Part shown: positions 56,673-64,000 of the stretch, one piece after another
Layout: the number at the start of each line of letters is the position of its first letter
Numbering within the stretch: the stretch's first letter is position 1
Assembly: GCA_951394405.1 (NCBI GenBank)
Contig: OX596343.1
Span: 558,001-622,000 of the forward strand
DNA: 64,000 nt
Direction of reading: 5' to 3'
DNA from: Coprinellus micaceus
Taxonomy: Eukaryota; Basidiomycota; Agaricomycetes; Agaricales; Psathyrellaceae
The notes under the pieces: generated by a model
Seen by the model: the letters and a program-made list of their open reading frames with translations, nothing else
Databases searched by the model: none
What the model was told of the DNA's origin: nothing
Position numbers and translations under genes: made by a program

Positions 56673-57916
56673 GGAGGGGAAGAGGTTCCTGTTCTCACTC
56701 GGCTGAGAGAGATACTAGGCTTTTTGAAGACAAGAGCAAGTCTTGTTGGTGATGAGCGAACTGAAGAAACCAAGAACCGCGCTGGCAAAATGTTAAATGC
56801 GTTCAAAATTTGATGCCGTGGATTGATCGCCAGCGCGGCAGCAAGTGCTCGATCAGATCACGGGGTAAATGCCGCCCGCCGAATCGCCGTCCGTCGCAGC
56901 GCTGAGCATGAAGCTGGGGGAGGAGGACTGCGGAGGGGTCGTGGCGGTGGTGGGGGAAGGAAAGGAAGGAGTCTTTGGGATATCGAGGAGCGTCGAGCGA
57001 TATATAGAAGAAACCCTTGTTGTGGATTGTTATGACCGCTCGGCACAGCGCCGGCATCCGGTGATTGCCGGCCGACTGCCCCTGAGAGTCAACTCTCGCG
57101 TTTCTGGGTTTCTGGCTCTCCCTCTCTCTTATACCCGTTCACGGCCACTGTGTAGGCGCCCTTACCGCTTTGAAGGTGGTTGGGACCCAAAATGGGCCCA
57201 CCTACCAAAATATATAGCGAGACGCGGTGGGACAATTCAGTTCTCGAGATTTTGGCCTCGTTCGGCTGAAGGCAACAGACCGCCTGAAAGGTTCGAAGAA
57301 ACAGAAAGACACTCATAAGGTGGCATGATACTATATAGTGCACACACGTACAACACGAATTGTCTTTTCTGGTAGCAGCGGGCAACTCTGGTGCTCTTGG
57401 CTGCGCACATATGAACTCACCTGCAGCTAGCCTCAATCAGTTCGGAAATCTCTCCTATAAAAACCTCGGTGCTTACGCTGCTCAGGAGATATTCTACTGC
57501 ACTCCACTATCTATTTTCCTTTATTGGATTACATTCCTGCAGCTGCATGCAGCACCGCGTTATAACTCGAGCAGTTCGCTCCGGATGCAAGCAGAATTTG
57601 GCGCATTTCGTGAGTCCCAACTCTCCCAGATGGCGGGTGAAATTTCAAAGAGCATATCCACTTGAAAGTACCATTCCTCTGTCATATTCAAAAGAGAGTA
57701 GAATAGGAGAGGCAGAGACTCGCCTTGAACACAGGCGATTCGAGTTGTACCAAGCACCCTCGGCCCGGAGCGGCAACAATCGATCATGCCGGCGACCGAG
57801 CGGCAATTTTTGCCTTCCTGAGCGCTACTCCTCCTTCCCTTTCCCATTACCAACGTTCAACCACCCCACCGAGCTCACCTCTTTCGTCCGCACTAGCCAG
57901 CGACAAGAGGAGCAGG
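56673..57916. other. Divergent promoter region of DEAD-box helicase and CTP synthase
   Basis: About 1.2 kb. One ATG frame on the plus strand (56869-57318, 149 codons) has no recognisable feature. The last 80 bp before 57917 are pyrimidine-rich, as is usual for fungal leaders. Confidence 0.45.
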
Positions 57917-62157
<4,241 letters not shown>

Positions 62158-62730
62158 TTGAATAGACGTCGTTTCTTTCTGCACACTAGATACGGCTGGA
62201 GGTGGGGACGGAGAGGGCGTTCAAAAGAGACTCTGAGCGCTCACACTACTTACATACATACTTGCGTGCAACATGCATGCAAACTGTCTGACTGATTGAT
62301 GTCGAAGGGAGGACCATGTCATCCTAGATCTACTCGTCGTTTATTATAATATTAAAAATCATGGATTAACATACAGTACCTCTACTCTGGTGCCTGGAGG
62401 GGAGAGGGGAATCTACGGCGAGTCCAGGGAAGCCAACGTTCCGGGCACTGGACGAGAAAGCCTTGGCTTCGTCCTCAACGTGATTTTCGTTCGCGGGTGG
62501 CCTGCATGCGTTACTATCTTTTTCTGTGCCTCTCGAGGGAGCTTGAGGGACATTCAGAGGATCCATCCGCCCATATCAGATAAGATTCACAACCACGAGT
62601 ACATCTTATCTCATGCGAACGAGGGGGAAGCAGGGGTACACGGAACGATCTTCGTCCTTATCGCGGACCCTAACCACGGGCGCGAGCACGGCTTCTTTGT
62701 CCAAAGTCTTATCTCTCCAAGAAGTCGTGC
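62158..62730. other. Interval downstream of CTP synthase
   Basis: Contains the CTP synthase 3' flank and possibly the end of the uncertain minus-strand gene at 62731-63105. A 66-codon minus frame at 62366-62566 may be a further exon but no consistent junction was found. Confidence 0.4.
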
Positions 62731-63105
62731 CTATGCCCACTCCAACCCCGAGCTTCCACCGAAACCGGAGTCCTCGAGCCATCGTCCAGCGTCCTTCAAG
62801 TCTCCCAGGCCTGCATACTCAATACGCCAAATTTCACTGGTCGAGGCCAACGCTTGGCTCCTTCTTCCCCGCGCGCCAAGTACATCGAATGGGTACTGCT
62901 TACCTTCTCTGGGCTCAAAGGGTGCGGCGAAGGTGGGGGACGTAAATTCGTCGGATGAGGTGGGTCTCCGCGAGATCTCGTTTGCGGGGATCTGGAGTTC
63001 TGTGGGGACTAGACTAACCGCAAGATCTATCTGCCTCCGTTCGATTGAAGGAGGTAGATAAGGACTTGTTTTCAGTGACGAAGTTCGCTCGGTGTCTGTA
63101 GCCAT
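62731..63105 (-). CDS. Uncertain small hypothetical protein, 3' end unresolved
   Basis: An ATG frame of 124 codons, Ser/Pro/Arg-rich (includes IERRQIDLAVSLVPTELQIP and FAAPFEPREGKQYPFDVL), ending in a Gly-rich run. A GTATGC donor at about 62820 could splice to GCATAG near 62727 and finish within a few codons, so the 3' end is open to question. No domain recognised and no homology known to me. It converges with CTP synthase. Confidence 0.35.
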   Translation of the reverse strand: MATDTERTSSLKTSPYLPPSIERRQIDLAVSLVPTELQIPANEISRRPTSSDEFTSPTFAAPFEPREGKQYPFDVLGARGRRSQALASTSEIWRIEYAGLGDLKDAGRWLEDSGFGGSSGLEWA

Positions 63106-64000
63106 GTTACACCAGCGCAGACCTGTCCGATTCTGTCTAACTTCACCCTAGGCCCTCCTCGTCTGCAGTCGCCCAAACGCCCCCAATAATACCTTTCTAT
63201 GGACAATAAGGCTGTTATCTGGTATCTTGTGGGCTGACTACACAGCGTGAATTATCGGAGGCACCCGTTTCGTAGCGGTTGGAGCGGTTTTCCCCTGTTC
63301 CTGTTGGCCCCGACTGGTGGCACATGGCGATCGCGCGCTTGGAAATTGACGCTTATAAGCTTCAGCGGTTGCGAAGTGGGGTATGGGGCCTCGTGAAATG
63401 ACTCGCTACGATCCTTTACAAAATTTCGAGTCTCGAAGAGCCTTTTATTTTCTCTATTGAAAATGCTACACCGGTATAACGATGGACTCCGAGACTAACC
63501 TAGATCGGTCCGAACAAGCTCTGGTACGGCAAATCTCGCGCGCTCATCGCGCTGAGGCTTGCTCAGGTGGCTGATGATGACGGTGGCGAAGCACAAACCA
63601 CGATTCGATAGCACGCGCAGCCTCTAGGAACGCCCTCGCAGAGATAAGGACTTTGATGGTGTCACTTCGGAATGGTTGCTCAATCACAAAATCAATTCTC
63701 CGGAGATCATATGACGAACTCTCGTGTGCCCTTTCCTGCCCACCCCAACCTCAAAACACGGGAAAATGCCTGCTTGTGGTTATCCTAGAGAGCGCGATTG
63801 GACTCAAGAGGCAATGGAGGCGCTTTCGGGCCAAGTAAGACCCTGATCGAGGAAGATTGAGGCGTAAAACGCTGAATATGGTAGTCAGAGCGGTGCAGTA
63901 ATCGAGCGTAAACGGCCGATCGGGAAACGCAGAGAAAATCCGAGCTTCCGTTTGTGGAACCCCGAGAGCACGCCGGTGGCGTGTGCCAGAGATAAGGAAA
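63106..64000. other. Right-end interval without supported gene
   Basis: Short frames only on both strands; a gene extending past the window edge cannot be excluded. Confidence 0.4.

Noticed and set aside
56869..57318. 149-codon ATG frame between DEAD-box helicase and CTP synthase
   Set aside because: No recognisable feature, and a competing frame on the other strand; treated as promoter DNA.

Overview
The window reads as nuclear DNA of a mushroom-forming basidiomycete (Agaricomycetes). Nearly every gene is split by many 45-90 nt introns with GT...AG ends. The gene content fits as well: a Gpa-type G-alpha with a long low-complexity insert, F-box/LRR-like paralogues, short 8-cysteine secreted proteins, and ordinary eukaryotic housekeeping genes (SEH1, CSN3, Derlin, CTP synthase, DEAD-box helicase). 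There are no bacterial operons, CRISPR arrays or rRNA genes. Exon borders given here come from reading splice sites and checking that every joined frame stays open; no transcripts were available.

Layout. 1-2.5 kb: 3'-truncated G-alpha gene (minus). 2.5-8.1 kb: gene-poor, with a decayed coding fragment and four copies of a structured repeat (5.88-6.83 kb). 8.2-9.6 kb: two tandem small secreted cysteine-rich genes. 10.3-13.3 kb: nucleoporin SEH1, head-to-head with F-box paralogue 1. 14.1-16.15 kb: a large imperfect palindrome, one arm of which is split by a 1,018-bp transposon-like insertion; its right arm is the promoter of F-box paralogue 2 (16.2-17.5 kb). 18.0-21.4 kb: two tandem genes of a family I do not recognise, with presequence-like N-termini. 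22.0-27.5 kb: nitroreductase-like gene, then biotin carboxylase/biotin carrier and carboxyltransferase subunits of an acyl-CoA carboxylase, head to head. 27.5-33 kb: gene-poor, one small two-exon gene. 33.2-36.4 kb: F-box paralogue 3, cut in two by a 1,988-bp CACTA-like element whose removal restores the frame exactly.

36.7-50.6 kb is the most striking block: three tandem genes for SDE3/MOV10-like superfamily 1 RNA helicases with N-terminal CCCH and C2H2 zinc fingers, with the COP9 signalosome subunit CSN3 lying between copies 2 and 3. A decayed third copy of the 18-21 kb family follows (50.9-51.3 kb). 51.4-64 kb: Derlin, a hypothetical protein, a mitochondrial DEAD-box helicase with an Arg/Phe repeat tail, a 15-exon CTP synthase, and a small uncertain reading frame.

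Housekeeping genes here alternate with expanding lineage-specific families (F-box, zinc-finger helicase, the unknown pair) and transposon scars. MOV10/SDE3 helicases elsewhere act in RNA silencing, so a helicase array beside inverted repeats and insertions is suggestive, but a functional link is inference only.
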